64,000 bases of DNA from Nemophila menziesii (GCA_029959085.1 JARWIR010000002.1:43892233-43956232), one strand, 5' to 3'; positions 1-11,127 are shown, numbered from the stretch's first letter. Numbers and translations are program-made. The notes: generated by a model not told the origin, from the letters alone.

Positions 1-69
1 CAGGAGGCAATTGAAATCAATATGAAAGACAAGACGAGAATCAAACATATCTTACACTATTTATAATAA
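1..69. repeat. Truncated M1 module (F-box 3' flank)
   Basis: The first 69 bases carry the M1 landmark AGGAGGCAATTGAAATC, which also occurs 3' of each of the five F-box remnants (15929, 21556, 34243, 45601, 57203). Homology stops near base 69, where the other copies continue into M1/M2 and this copy enters unrelated low-copy sequence. An F-box remnant therefore probably lies just left of the window. Confidence 0.85.
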
Positions 70-544
70 TAGAAATGCCCCGTACCTGAAGGTACTTAGG
101 CCAAAATGAATTCGAAATAGGAAAACTGTATTTGATATTTGAGAGATTAACGCTATTTAGTCACTATTTGACAAAAATACAATTTTTTAAAATTTAATTT
201 TTTTATACGAAAGTGAAGATACAGAGAGTTAGTAGGCTTGAGACTTTTGAAAAGTTTTCTACTATCGTCTTACCTAACTTCAAGAGAAAGGCTCGAATCT
301 TTCACATTTTTCAGCTCTAATAGATTGTTAACTTTAAACAGAAAAGGGTACACACGACTAAAAGAAATTTAACTTACATCAATTTTTAATATAAAAAGCA
401 TTAAATACTGAATCGTAAAATTATGAACACTAATAAAATTAGGACGTGTCTGAACTTGTCCAGCAAGAGTCACACTAATAGTACTGTAATGTGAGTTGGT
501 TCGGATTTGGCTTCCTAGCTGAGTCTACTTGTTTGTGATGTACC

Positions 545-769
545 TTAGAAAGATTTGAATAAGCGTGACCATCTAAATCTATACGAACCCCCACCTACAT
601 TTGAAGTATTTGCATTGGAGGTCCCTACATACTTCGAACAACCAACAATTTGTTTTTCAGCTTCACAATCTTCCATAATAGCCTCAAATTTATTATGTAA
701 TTGCACTATGGTCCCTGAATAGATTGGGATCGAATTAGGATTTGTTATGCAAAATAGGAAACTCATCAA
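545..769 (-). other. Exon-like open stretch, function unknown
   Basis: A 74-codon minus-strand open stretch contains NKFEA followed by MEDCEAEKQ. It lies downstream of the fumarase exons in the right order, and plant fumarase has an NKFEALAAHD segment at that point, but nothing beyond five residues agrees. The first part overlaps a GGGACCATAGTGCAATTAC phrase that belongs to the short-repeat family seen at 1700-2215. A coding origin is therefore doubtful. Confidence 0.2.
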
Positions 770-915
770 TAAGAGAGACCAAACACATTACTTCAGCACC
801 TATTACATACCAAACTGTAAATGTGTCAAACACATGCGATCATTTCTTTTTAATTAGGAATTCAACCACTGGACATACATAAATATCTACTGGAGTAGAA
901 TCTCACTCAACTGAC

Positions 916-1595
916 CCTTTCTTTGTATTTAAATCAGTGCACACAGCCGTGCCTCCTTGTGGCAGTTGTTCAAGAAATATCTCCACTATGTTACAGAGAG
1001 GTAAAAGAAAAAAAAGGACAGAAAGAGGAAAAAAGAAGAATAATTTGATTTTAAAAATAAAAGTCTCGATGAACCTAATACATACGGGGAAGGGTGACTC
1101 TATCGGTTCCATATTTCACCTACAATCACATTGAAATATACATAAATATTTCAAAAAGAACCTAATTTATGAAAGAGTAATTAATAGAAAAAAGAAACTA
1201 ACCTGAGTAGTATAGCCACTAAATTCTTGTCCAAGGATCAAAAGTGTTGCATCTTGAGTGTGGGTCCACCCAAGTTTAACAATGTCTTTGAACTCCAACA
1301 ACAATCACTCGTCAATTTCACTTTGCAATAATATCAGCATATTTACAATTCTAATCCTTATAACTTCTGCTAGAGAAAGGTCTATAAGACAATTATCATC
1401 ATATATAACTTTACAGCTACTACACTAATACATAGTCATTATCTACTTCAGTTATAAGCTTGTCAAACATTAAGGCACAATCTTAAAATATTACAAAAAA
1501 CTTAGCTCAACCTTGGAGTTTAGTGTAGTGTGTAACTGTTTCAACTTTGGTATTAATCTTCCATTTAATTCTATAGCAGCCTCTATATGCATAAC
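916..1595 (-). pseudogene. Fumarate hydratase (fumarase) gene fragment, three exons
   Basis: Three minus-strand exons in correct order match class II fumarase, the TCA-cycle enzyme that interconverts fumarate and malate. Exon 1595-1512 (28 codons) begins VMHIEAAIELNGRLIP, follows a TTTAG acceptor and ends LNSK. Exon 1295-1203 (31 codons) reads [17 protein letters not shown], then [11 protein letters not shown], and ends exactly at a GT. Exon 985-916 follows a long pyrimidine tract plus TAG acceptor and contains QGGTAVCTDLNTKKG, ending at GGTCAGT. The conserved GRTHTQDATPLTLGQE block carries R to W, P to L and T to I changes, and GTGLNTKKG has become CTDLNTKKG. The N-terminal third, with the VNRSQSSNDTFPT region, and the C-terminal half with the GSSxMPxKxN loop are missing. 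It is thus a non-functional fragment. The introns are retained, so this is a DNA-level capture and not a processed copy. Confidence 0.88.
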
Positions 1596-1699
1596 CTAAA
1601 CATCAAGATGAAAGTAAATTATAAATATCCACCAATACACTGTAAAAAATTCAAATAAGAATTACTCCGAAAGACCACATTATAGTTTTGAATCTTAAA

Positions 1700-2215
1700 A
1701 TCGATTCTTACAGTTCAAATAAGAGCGCAATTTATGCATAATATAGGGACATAAGTGCAATTATATTTTCTAGTGCATATTCATGTCTCAGTGTTTGCAT
1801 CAGTGTGCTATATAGTGCATTTTTTGTATAATATAGGGACCTATAGTGCAATGGAATCCTGATCTCTTCTAGTGCACGTTCATGTCTCAGTGTTTGCAAC
1901 AATGGTCGATATAGTGCATTTTTACAGCATATAGGGACCTATACTGCAACTTTTGCATTTTTTAAGGACTTGAGTGCAATTAGAGAATCCTGGCTCTTTT
2001 AGATGTATGTGTCTCTCTTCCGAGTGGCCTATAATGCTTTTTCCCATAGTATAGGGGTCTATAGTGCAATTGTTGCCTCATATAAAGACCTATAGTGCAA
2101 TTTTTGCATTATATAGGGACATAAGAGCAATTCGATAATCTTACTCTCTTAAGTTGATATGCAAAAATTGAACTATATGATCCCTATACAATGCAAAAAA
2201 TGCGCAATAGATCCG
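1700..2215. repeat. Diverged short tandem array (about 92-97 bp period)
   Basis: Repeated phrases TATAGGGACCTATAGTGCAA and CATGTCTCAGTGTTTGCA recur at about 92-97 base spacing (for example 1753, 1845 and 1941), becoming more irregular to 2140. The last part (2178-2200, GATCCCTATACAATGCAAAA) is the same phrase inverted. Single copies occur near 690-745 and 2541, and related doublets at 5996-6270. Confidence 0.7.
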
Positions 2216-2439
2216 GGTATTAACTTTATTTACATTAATTACACGATAAGTCTTTGTAATAAAGCAAGCTTACCAAAGAATTTGTATATCAAACAAAATT
2301 TTACTGGTTAAAAACAATTATTCAGGTAATGCTAGAACTGCGTATACCAAAACACATAATTAACTGTAGTTTTAAGGACCATTTTGAAAATATTAAAACT
2401 ACCTGTCAATATTCAACAGAAGGATTAGGTTAAGCATAA

Positions 2440-2520
2440 ACGGTAAGTAACCGCCTCAAAGCATTTCTTCCATCTTCATCTAAAGCAGGATGGACCGGAA
2501 AAGTTCGAGGTAAAATCATA
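2440..2520 (-). other. Exon-like open stretch, unassigned
   Basis: On the minus strand a 25-codon stretch reads FPVHPALDEDGRNALRRLL and ends at TAA. Its composition is protein-like compared with its surroundings. It is followed by GGTTACTTACC-type sequence but has no clear splice sites. I do not recognise the family. It may belong to the same captured set as the fumarase and exportin pieces. Confidence 0.25.
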
Positions 2521-2739
2521 TGGATAAATAATCAAATTTCAGGGACTAAAGTGCAAAATCAAAAATTAACTTTTTACTAATGGTAAAAATCATACCTTTT
2601 AAAAGAATTTAATTCTCCCCTTTCTTTGCAGATATTGTATTTATAGCCAGCACCTTCTTTAGAATCAGCTTTGCAATATATTGATATCTTGATCAGCTCT
2701 ACAATATATTGATATCTTGGTGCAGAAATTCGATCGCGT

Positions 2740-2840
2740 GAAGATGATGGACCAATTTATGAACTCTCCAAGAAAACCCTTTGCAGCTTCAACTTGTGCT
2801 TCAGCACATTCATGAACATCACTTCAGTTTATTTACTTCC
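2740..2840 (-). other. Exon-like open stretch, unassigned
   Basis: The minus strand reads VHECAEAQVEAAKGFLGEF and then INWS within an open run of about 40 codons. No splice signals or family could be assigned. A short tandem duplication (ATATTGATATCTTG at about 2678 and 2705) lies beside it. Confidence 0.2.
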
Positions 2841-3059
2841 AGATCCTACCTGCTATATCCAATGCAAAGCATTGAACTAAAAACCAATTAACTCCTCTAT
2901 TGTTCATTTGATCGACCGTCTTGAGCGCGATTAAGACTGATTGTATAAAAACAAATTAATGAGTTTTGTCGCCTGCCATCGCCACTTGTACTTCAATCTA
3001 ATCCGCCACATCATAACCACCTTTGATTATTTTTCTAACTAACCAAAATTGAAATTGAA

Positions 3060-3400
3060 ATCTGAAATCAAACAAAGCCTCGATCGATAAAACTGAAGGT
3101 CCATGGTGAAGGTGAGGCTGAGATCGATGGTGAAGGTTGGTTGTGAGGGTTTGTGTGCTATGAGGGAACGTTCGTGGACAGAGGGGTGATTGTGAATGGA
3201 GGAGGTGATTTGATGGTGTTGGGTGTGGCGCCGTGAATGGAAGTTGAAGGAAAGAAGCTGAGGGAGAAAGATGCTAGTGTTGGTGAGATTTTGAGGCGGC
3301 CTATGAGGTGAGCTTCGGTTGGGCCATGAGCTTGACGGTGAGCGAACGGAGAGGCTAGAGAGTTAATCGTGACTTTGTTTTGTGTTGTGAAATGTGAACT
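3060..3400. other. GC-richer low-copy stretch, possible gene leader on minus strand
   Basis: This is one of the few GC-rich stretches outside the LINE. On the minus strand it is rich in CCTTCACCAT, CTCACC and CACAACC words, resembling a plant 5' untranslated region or early exon. No long reading frame crosses it. A direct repeat (CACTTATGTTTT at about 3468 and 3500) follows. No function can be given. Confidence 0.3.
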
Positions 3401-3589
3401 AACAAAAGGAAAAAAAGTGACAGAGTGCGTGATTAGAGGAGAGAGAAATTTCTTTTATACAACCATCACTTATGTTTTGCCAGAATCTATCCTGGCCACC
3501 ACTTATGTTTTTTTTGAATCGATCCTGCCACCACTTAAGTGGGTAAAACAGGCACTTCGAACCATTTAAAATTCGAATGTAAATTTATA

Positions 3590-5990
3590 TTTAAGAACAC
3601 ATATATTCTTAGAAAAACCCCTGAAGACAATTTAACAATATTAATTTACAAAATTAAATATTACACTGGATAAACAAAATTTCTTGAGATAAAAATAAAT
3701 TTAAAAAATTTCAATAGCGACATAAATTATAAATCAGTCAACCAAAATATACTTTTATGTAATACAAAATAAAAATCTCAAATATTTGAGATGACATGAA
3801 TACAAAATAGCCCATAACTACTAAGTGTCTTTTTCTTGAATCTTTTCAATATTCTTATCACGTTTTTTGTGCATCTGTCTCGTAAGTCTACAAAACGTGG
3901 ATATATCAACATACATATATCGCTCGATTTGGGGAACCGCGAAAATAACTTGCGTATTTGAAATATTGTAATTAAGTATGTATTACAAATATAAATCATA
4001 TAACGGTATAACCTATGAGTAATTTTACCATGTGATTGTAATCCCATCTAGCCACACGTCTTCCTTTTTTCCAATCAGCATTCATAAGTTGCTTCCAATT
4101 CTACATATAATTCAAAATAATTATTTTGTAATAAGCTTTACTCACATTAAAGAAAAGTTTTATTTATTTCTTACTTGTGGTGATTTTAATCAATAAAATT
4201 TCTCCTTGTCCCTTAATGTAACAATCACATTTTGTGATTGAAGGAACTGAACCTACAATTTGAATTCATAATTACACTTCAAAAATTATATACACAACCA
4301 AAATACGTAATGCGTATAAGATAGGTTAACTTACGGTTTCTATGAGATTTCTGTTAGCCTGGAAAAATAGTACTATTTAGCAAAGAATTATACAAATAGT
4401 AAAATAAACACAAAAAATTACTTACGACACAACTCTTGTAAACAATCATTTTTTTAGTGTTAATAAAACCTGTGGAGTAGTAACAACATTGTATATTAGT
4501 TATTATATATTAACAAAATTTAAATATCATGTAATTACTAAATAGTTATCTTGAATGACTTAATCTTATCATATAAAAAGTTAAATTTAAGATAATAATA
4601 AATTGAACAATAAACTCTTATCTATCATTCTAAATTTTTAATTATTTTTCGTTATATATTAACTAACTTTAATACATAAATAAAATTAAATATGTCTCAA
4701 CAAAAGTTATTATTCATTAAAAACAGTAGAAAACTATTACAAACAGTTTATTCATCAATAGGTTGTATGGAGTAAGACAATGTTTTGATATGAGGTATAT
4801 CATAAACACTTAATTAACTCTAAAAAACTCCCTAAACCTATTAGATCCAGACAATTCTATTAAGTACTAATCGGAAGTTGCTAGAAACATGTCGACCATA
4901 ATGGTGTCATACATCATGGTTAATTACACGTCATCAAGTAAACTTTCGAGTTCTGACAAACTGACCATCGTATTGAGTCGTGGAAGTATACTTGTCACAG
5001 GCTAATTAGATGGGAGCGTCGAAACAATCACGTATAACAAAGCGGGAAAATCTAAAGGATAGTTATCTCTCTTAAAGGCGTTATATCGTAATTCTTTTCT
5101 TTTTATGCGTAATTACACGTCGTGTGTTATATTCATTGGTGCACTAACAAACTCATACCACCTAAGATAAGTTTCATAAATTTCGCCAGACTCATCATAG
5201 ACATCCAAAGATATTTCTATCATGTTGATTGTTTCCATTTCTTATTAATTTTAAGCCTGCAAAAAGTTTTTTATTAGTTAGGTTTACTCTAATTTCTTTG
5301 ATTTTTTAGTCGTTTAGATAATTTTGTATATATTAAATAATGTAATATAACTGATACAATAATGTAATATAACTTATCTTAATACAATAAATCTCAATAC
5401 AATACAATTTCTAGATATCGGCATGGTTAAGGCGTACTTGTGAAACTTTTGTACTTGTACTCATTTAGGATGTTGCGAGAAGTATTACGAAATTCTTAAT
5501 TCTGAGAAGCAAGTTTATTTTAAAATCTCATTAATCTATAATTTTAATAACTAATTTATTTATTTATTCAAAGGATTTAGGTATATTTATTGGTGTTATA
5601 ATTTTAAAGTAGAATTAATCTTATGTAATGTTATATAGATATATATATATATTTATTGAAATATGATAAAGTATTAAGTAAGAATAAAAAATTAGTATGA
5701 TAACAAACAGTCAATATATTATTCTAAGAAATTTTCTTATATATAGTAAGAAAAAAATCAATATTTCAATTAAAGTGCATATTCAAGAATAAAAGAAATT
5801 TAACACATGACATTTCAACATATTTGATCATTTTAGTAATATCATCCTGAAAAGTAAAAAAAAAATTAATTAATTTATTAAAAATAATTAATTAAACATT
5901 GTCACGTAATTTTGCAAGACTTACCCGTTGATTTATCTTTTGTTGCATAATGCACTGTAATGATGAAAGAATTGAAGCGTGTGAATTGTT
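3590..5990. other. AT-rich low-copy stretch with scattered exon-like pieces
   Basis: Mostly AT-rich, with no copies elsewhere in the window. Minus-strand pieces look exonic: about 4105-4030 reads NWKQLMNADWKKGRRVARW, preceded by a TGTAG acceptor and ending at ATG|GTAAAA. About 3955-3830 reads VDISTFCRLTRQMHKKRDKN in one frame. About 5230-5110 reads ISLDVYDESGEIYETYLRWY after a TTTTTGCAG acceptor. I do not recognise these proteins. They could be parts of one decayed gene or unrelated captured exons. Confidence 0.3.
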
Positions 5991-5995
5991 TGTAG

Positions 5996-6270
5996 GTCCT
6001 TGAAGATTTAATAATTGCAAATTAAGTCCCTATATTATGCAAAATAGCCTATATTCTATCAAAGAAACAGCAAAAAAGATGGGGCAAGTGAAGATTTTGA
6101 ATATATGGAGGGACCACAGCTATTTTTAGGACCCTAAAGATTTAATAATTGCACTATAAGTCTCTATATTATGCAAAATAGCCTATAGTCTATCAAGGAA
6201 ACAACAAATATTCACACAAACAGTAAAAAGGATGGCACAAAAGAAGATTTTGAATATTTAGAGGGATTAC
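5996..6270. repeat. Imperfect direct doublet of about 130-140 bp
   Basis: Two adjacent copies share GATTTAATAATTGCA, CCCTATATTATGCAAAATAG, TCTATCAA and GAAGATTTTGAATAT. Read on the minus strand, the first part (CTATTTTGCATAATATAGGG) matches the array phrase at 1700-2215, so the two arrays lie in opposite orientation on either side of the gene-fragment region. Confidence 0.65.
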
Positions 6271-6359
6271 AAAGTATTATTATAAATTTTTCTTTTTTTT
6301 TTAATGGGGTAGAAATATTCTTTTGAAAACCTAGAGACTTATAGTGAATTGAGATTTAC

Positions 6360-6664
6360 CTTTTAACAGAGAATTGAGAATTGCCTTTTAATTCAGCTTC
6401 TACAATTAAATTAAAGAGATTAGATGCAGCAATAATCCCTTGTGGTGGAAAACCGTCATGACCCATACTATCAAATGGCTGTTTAGAAAATTTAAAATGT
6501 AAATATATATATGTATATATATATATATGTTTATATATATATACATATATAAAAAGAAATAATGAAATTTACCATGAGAAGTACAGTCCAAGTATCTAAT
6601 AAAATATCACGTGCTACCCAACTCCATGTTTCTTCGCCAGTGTAATTAGTCATAAGGTCTTTAA
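6360..6664 (-). pseudogene. Probable exportin-4-like gene fragment, two exons
   Basis: Two minus-strand exons read through in the same phase. The first (about 6664-6573) contains VKDLMTNYTGEETWSWVARD then ILLDTWTVLLM and ends at ATG|GTAAAT. The second (6478-6360) follows a CTAAACAG acceptor, begins PFDSMGHDGFPPQGIIAASN, continues LFNLIVEAELK and ends at AAG|GTAAAT. The W-ARDILLDTWTVLL and LF-LIVEAELK pattern resembles plant exportin-4, a karyopherin-beta nuclear transport receptor with HEAT repeats. The assignment is from memory of the family and is tentative. An (AT) tract lies in the intron. The right end is cut by the junction to M2 near 6677, so the gene is truncated here. Confidence 0.5.
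6502..6550. repeat. AT-dinucleotide microsatellite
   Basis: Interrupted (TA)n with TG and TTTA breaks, lying in the intron between the two exportin-like exons. Confidence 0.9.
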
Positions 6665-6676
6665 CTGCTTCACACA

Positions 6677-7276
6677 TAAGTCACACATCGATTATCAATG
6701 ATTAAGTTATAGCCTAAGAAACACCTTTCCTAATTCATTTTATCACCTTATCCAATATTTTGATACAATCGTTATAATCTTATGATATTGTAGAGCTTAA
6801 ACTCTTTACATATATTTGATAGATTCCATCTCAACTCACCCTTAGTTACAAAAGTGATTAGTTATGTCTAATATGCTTTCGACTAGCATTTGGACAAACC
6901 AGGAGTCCAGAAACTAGACACAACAAGTAAACAAGAAACACAACAAGTACACAAGTAACTATAGAGATGATATTGTGTTAAAGGATTTCCAAGAATTTAC
7001 GTCCTTATAGAGATTAACCTACTTAACAATTCAGCATGAATAACCATTAGGAATGTATTGCGTTGTTCGGTCTGATAATCACATCTCTATGTACGTTATC
7101 TATACACCTAACTAGATTAACGAGAACTATTAATATAAATCCAATAAAAATGTGTTAGCTACATAATAATCTATTTGGATCATCAAGGTCCTAACTCGAT
7201 CATCCTATGATTAAGAAAAATTCAAATGAAGTCCTATGGGCTAAATTCTATTTATCATAACTCCTAATCATATTAA
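6677..7276. repeat. M2 module, unit A
   Basis: Contains AAGGATTTCCAAGAATTTAC and TTGGACAAACCAGGAGTCCA, as in the other units (17090, 24220, 36146, 46970, 58558). It shares the variant ACTAGACACAAC with unit E (46929) where other units have ACTAAACACAAC, supporting A/E kinship. M3 is missing: M2 is joined near 7268 directly to M4, a deletion of about 1.0 kb relative to unit E (about 47282-48310). Confidence 0.85.
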
Positions 7277-8385
7277 TATGGCAAACACCTTACAATATTA
7301 ATGGATCATTTGCAATTGGATTACATATATAGGTGGTATAGTTATTATTTCAAAGAAAATATTTTTAAAAATTTTTGTAAAAAAACATGCATTATAACAA
7401 CACTTAGCAATTGAATTCTACCATATATCTTCACTTCTCTGTTATGCAAACATAAATCTAGTTTTAGTGTCGTCTCAATGGAAACACGTAGTAGTTTTCT
7501 TTTAAGGTTTCATGTGAGTTCAATTCATAGATTATAATTTCATATGAATTTACAAGGTTAGTGGAAGAAGATTATACAACCAAGTATGGATAGTATTGCA
7601 AGAATTTCATCAAATCTTACGAGTATCTCAAAAATACTTTCATTAATTACACAAAATTTAGGACTGTCTTTTTATCACAAAATTCCTTTTTTCTGAATTA
7701 GAATGCTTTGGTGTACTATTTGTATAATTGTACTACCTATTATGATTATGTTGAGCCTAAATATTAGGTTCCACTTAACATTCATTCCCAAACTTAAAAA
7801 CCTACCATATTTTATCCCAACAAAAAATGGCCACTAAATATTATCATGCATTAACCTTATCCAAACTTAAAAATATCTTTTCGTAATTTGGAAGTTATAA
7901 TAATATATCTGAATGCATTATCCGTCGATTTACTAAGATAAGCTTCAATTTCCTTGCAAAAATCATCACTTATCGACCTGACTCATCAATGGTTTTTTGA
8001 AAAATTATTTTAGAGAATTGGAGTATTAGGGGTAAGGTTATCCTTTAAGAAATTAAAGAGTGACACTTTAAAATGTCATTTTTAATGAGGAGGAATATAA
8101 CAAGATAACAATGGGTTTATGTTGCCTGGTATAGTTCAATATTTGCATCTTCTTTATAAATGGGAGGAATATTAGGTTTTTTAAGCTTTGGATCTAACTA
8201 ACTCTATGCTTGAGTGAAATTGGTGAGTTAACTCTTAAAAAAATACCACCAAATTATTCAATTCATTGCAAGGAACAATTTATTGAAGATGTTAAAATAG
8301 AAATCCAAACAAACATTCATAAAAGTAACAATTAACAAAATACTCATGTGATGGAAAAAAAACCACGAATAGGGAAGGGAAAAAA
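7277..8385. repeat. M4 module, unit A
   Basis: Landmark ATTTGCAATTGGATTACA and the block around 7700 (GAATGCTTTGGTGTACTATT) recur at 25590, 37500, 48318 and 59932. Open stretches occur in several copies, but they end at different points and show no recognised domain. I see no gene here. Confidence 0.85.
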
Positions 8386-8752
8386 TTTTACTCACAAAGT
8401 TTTTGCTTTGTTCCTTGCAAATAGAGTTAGGCTTATTATGGAGGCTATCATCTCTCCCAATTACGAAGTTTTTGTTAAAAATGGATTAACTAAGGAAAAA
8501 TTTTTGTGGCGGTTAAACTTCATCTTTCTAAAGCATATGCACATGCTTAATTTGAATTTCTTCGAAAATTTGGATATGCATAAGAGATTGATTCAATGGA
8601 TCACTGAATGTATTTCAACTTTCTCTTACGGGATATCTTTCCATGGGAGATTCTTCAAAGTACCAATCCTTCAAATGGTATTCGCCAAGGGGCACTCTTT
8701 TCTCCCTTTTTCTTTGTTGAATCAATACAAAATTCCTAATATGTCTTATTAA
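8386..8752 (+). mobile_element. Degenerate LINE reverse transcriptase fragment (M5), unit A, younger copy
   Basis: Conceptual translation shows LINE reverse transcriptase landmarks in order: LANRVRLIMEAIISPN (normally LANRL..ISPNQ), the remains of VKLDLSKAY around 8506-8535, HKRLIQWITECIST, and near 8680 a decayed GIRQGDPLSP motif. An internal deletion removes part of the segment between ISPN and the first catalytic aspartate (compare 26760-26850). Frameshifts are present and the YADD region is absent. A short run of 134 codons remains open by chance. Confidence 0.75.
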
Positions 8753-9401
8753 TTTTGAATAGGTCTTACTAAATTTGAATGCAAGACTGGAAATATTTTG
8801 GGGCCTAAACTGCCAAAAACTGTTGGTGGGTCAAAAGGTGTGATAAATAAACTTTAATAAAAGTAAACACACCTATAGATATCCAAAAGAAACTCTATGC
8901 AACTGCACATATCGTTCGCAAGTAAAAGTTAGATAAATAAGAGTTTGTTCAAAGGGATTTAAGTAGTTATTTCAACTCCGTGTTCAATATTAGAATAGAT
9001 GATTTTCAATGTTTTGATTTAAAAAAAGAAATTAGCGTGTTTTATTTTCTAATTAAATAAATAAAAAAATATTATGCAAATAAGATAATAGTTAAGGAGA
9101 TACAACTATGAACCTAACTTGTTGATTAATGATTCCTAAGAATAAAAGTGAATGGGTAATTTCACAATAGTCGGGATTTAGTTATCTTCCTAAATCTCTT
9201 CTGGGTAAATAGGTTGCTAGTCTACGGTACTAGTGACCTCGTCATAGTGACATTGCAATACTTTTAGATAATTGTCTGTGTAAACCTTAATGTTTGGATG
9301 GATAGTCCAGACTTTCATGTTCACTAACACGCAGCACACGTATATATTCTATATATCCGCAATTAAGCCCTCCCTCTCGGGTGATAGCTTGATTACTCGA
9401 G
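8753..9401. repeat. M6 module, unit A
   Basis: Contains the phrase TTAAGTAGTTATTTCAACTC and the TAGTGACCTCGTCATAGTGA block, repeated at 27101, 49846 and in older form at 11521 and 52721. The GCAACTGCACATATCGTTCG to AAGTAAAAGTTAG part resembles non-coding parts of plant Gypsy-type elements, but no ends were found. Confidence 0.75.
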
Positions 9402-9473
9402 GAGGCGTGTATATTTCCTATGGGAATAGTCGTTGTGCGCGTAAGCTGGCCCGGACACCCATACATAAAAAAA
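9402..9473 (+). mobile_element. 5'-truncated tRNA-derived SINE (3' end)
   Basis: Unit C (27720) runs through this point without it, so the insertion starts after ACTCGAG. It contains GTGCGCGTAAGCTGGCCC and GGACACCC and ends in seven A residues. This is the 3' domain of a plant SINE of the kind common in Solanaceae. The A and B boxes are missing. It is shared with unit E (50491). Confidence 0.75.
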
Positions 9474-9477
9474 CAAT

Positions 9478-10471
9478 TGAAGCAATACCAGTTATATCAA
9501 ATCTACGCATCAAAAAATATATCATTGCAGTCCTCCAATCAATATAGTTGCATTTAAAATTTAAAAGGATTTTTCGATTCCATACCTTAGAGCTCTGCAT
9601 GCATATTGGGGGACCAATCCAAGTTTCAAAAGTATAAAACCTCCACGCTTTCCACATTGAGTTTTTCATTTTGATTTGAAACACTTTCTGCTTGAAAGAG
9701 TTTTGACTCAAAGTAAATTTCTAACTATTTAGGAAATATTAGAAAAAGAGATAGTGAAGAGAGCGCATAAATTTTTTCACTGAAAAACTAACTTTCTAAT
9801 CATCAAAACCTCCAGTAGTCATTTTAATTTATAATAATTAATTTCGTTTTTAACTCATGGGTCAAGACTTGGACTATCCAAGTCCAAAATTATTTCTCTC
9901 TCTATTTTAGTCTCTTTACTTTGAGTCAAAACCAACATTTATTATATTAATTTGTGCTAGCAAATTAGCATAAGATATTCCAAGTTTATATTAATTTATT
10001 ATATATTATCCATTAATAAATATAATGAAAAATAGAAACTGAGATCAATGCACTCGTTAGTGTTCGTTGGTGTGCGACTACGTGTTTTTTGTTTTATAAC
10101 CATACTAATCAAGGTTGTCATTTAACAACACTAACTTTCTAATCATAAAAACCTCTAGTAGTCATTTTAATTTATAATAATTAATTTCGTTTTTAACTCA
10201 TGGGTCAAGACTTGGACTATCCAAGTCCAAAATTATTTCTCTCTCTATTTTAGACTCTTTACTTTGAGTCAAAACCAACATTTAGTATACTAATTTGTGC
10301 TAGCAAATTAACATAAGATATTCCAAGTTTATATTAATTTATTATATATTATCCATTAATAAATATAATTAAAAATAGAAACTGAGATCAATGCACTCAT
10401 TAGTGTTCGTTGGTGTGCGACTACGTGTTTTGTTTTATAACCATACTAATCGAGGTTGTCATTTAACAACA
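9478..10471 (-). mobile_element. Candidate solo LTR with internal 343-bp tandem duplication
   Basis: The block begins TGAAGCAATACC and ends TCATTTAACAACA, so on the minus strand it reads TGTTGTTAAATGACA to TTCA, the TG..CA ends expected of an LTR. It is nested beside the SINE tail. Bases 9788-10130 are repeated at 10131-10471 (period 343). Related copies are at 50567-51676 and, diverged, at 39095-39774. No target duplication, primer-binding site or internal domain was found, so the LTR assignment is an inference. Confidence 0.5.
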
Positions 10472-11127
10472 CTACTCAACGATAGGATAACGTGAAGTAA
10501 CTATATATAAAATTCTCTATAAAGGATCATGCACATACTCCATCTATCTTTATAGCTCCAGATCATCCTACAAAAAGGTATAACTGTCAAATCATATTAG
10601 ACAATCAACTACATTACACATCGATTATCAACTATTGACAAATGATCTAAGATACTTATTTATTCATTCATTATATCACCTTGGCCTAGGATTTGATACA
10701 GTCATTGTAATCTTATTACATCGTAGATCTCAAACTTGTTACCTAGAATTAATAGATTCCAACTTCCCTCACCCCTAGGAACATATATACTTATCTATGT
10801 CCAATAGGCTTTCGACTAGTATATTGACACACTAGTAGCCCACTATCTAAACACAGCAAGCACACATGCAACTACAACGCTAATCTCAATTCAAAGGATC
10901 ACGAGCATAAAATTCCTTATATTGATTAACCCACTTGACAGTTTAAGGTAATTAACCATTATAAATTTCTAAATTTAGTTGGTTCAATAATCACATCTCG
11001 ATCTGTGTTACTTATACAACTAAATCATTAACTCAATTTACATCAGATTAATCACACAATCATTACTTTTGGTCCCAAGGGTGATAAGCAATAAATTGTT
11101 GAGGACATGAAGTCCATTTTAAATTTT
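10472..11127. repeat. Older diverged M2 copy, unit A
   Basis: Aligns by eye with M2 at 6677 (ATCGATTATCAACTATTGAC, CAATAGGCTTTCGACTAGTA, AGTAGCCCACTATCTAAACA) but is much more diverged. The matching copy in unit E is 51677-52325. It shows that an older duplication of the M2-M5-M6 set is nested in units A and E. Confidence 0.7.

Larger units (their letters stand above)
70..6676. other. Low-copy block carrying gene fragments, replacing part of unit A
   Basis: This block sits between M1 (ending at 69) and M2 (resuming at about 6677, AAGTCACACATCGATTATC). In unit E the two modules are continuous (45601 to 46692). The block therefore replaces about 1 kb of unit sequence with 6.6 kb that has no second copy in the window. 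It contains minus-strand fumarase exons, probable exportin exons, further exon-like stretches and two arrays of related short repeats. I could not see terminal inverted repeats or a target duplication, so whether it is a Pack-MULE, a Helitron capture or a translocated segment is open. Confidence 0.7.

Noticed and set aside
545..769. NKFEA stretch as a fourth fumarase exon
   Set aside because: Only five residues agree with fumarase, no matching splice sites were found, and the left part overlaps the GGGACC..AGTGCAAT repeat phrase. Kept only as an unassigned stretch.
903..1112. 69-codon minus-strand frame as a small gene
   Set aside because: Its N-terminal half is a hydrophobic run translated from the pyrimidine tract before the fumarase exon. 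Only the last part is exon sequence.
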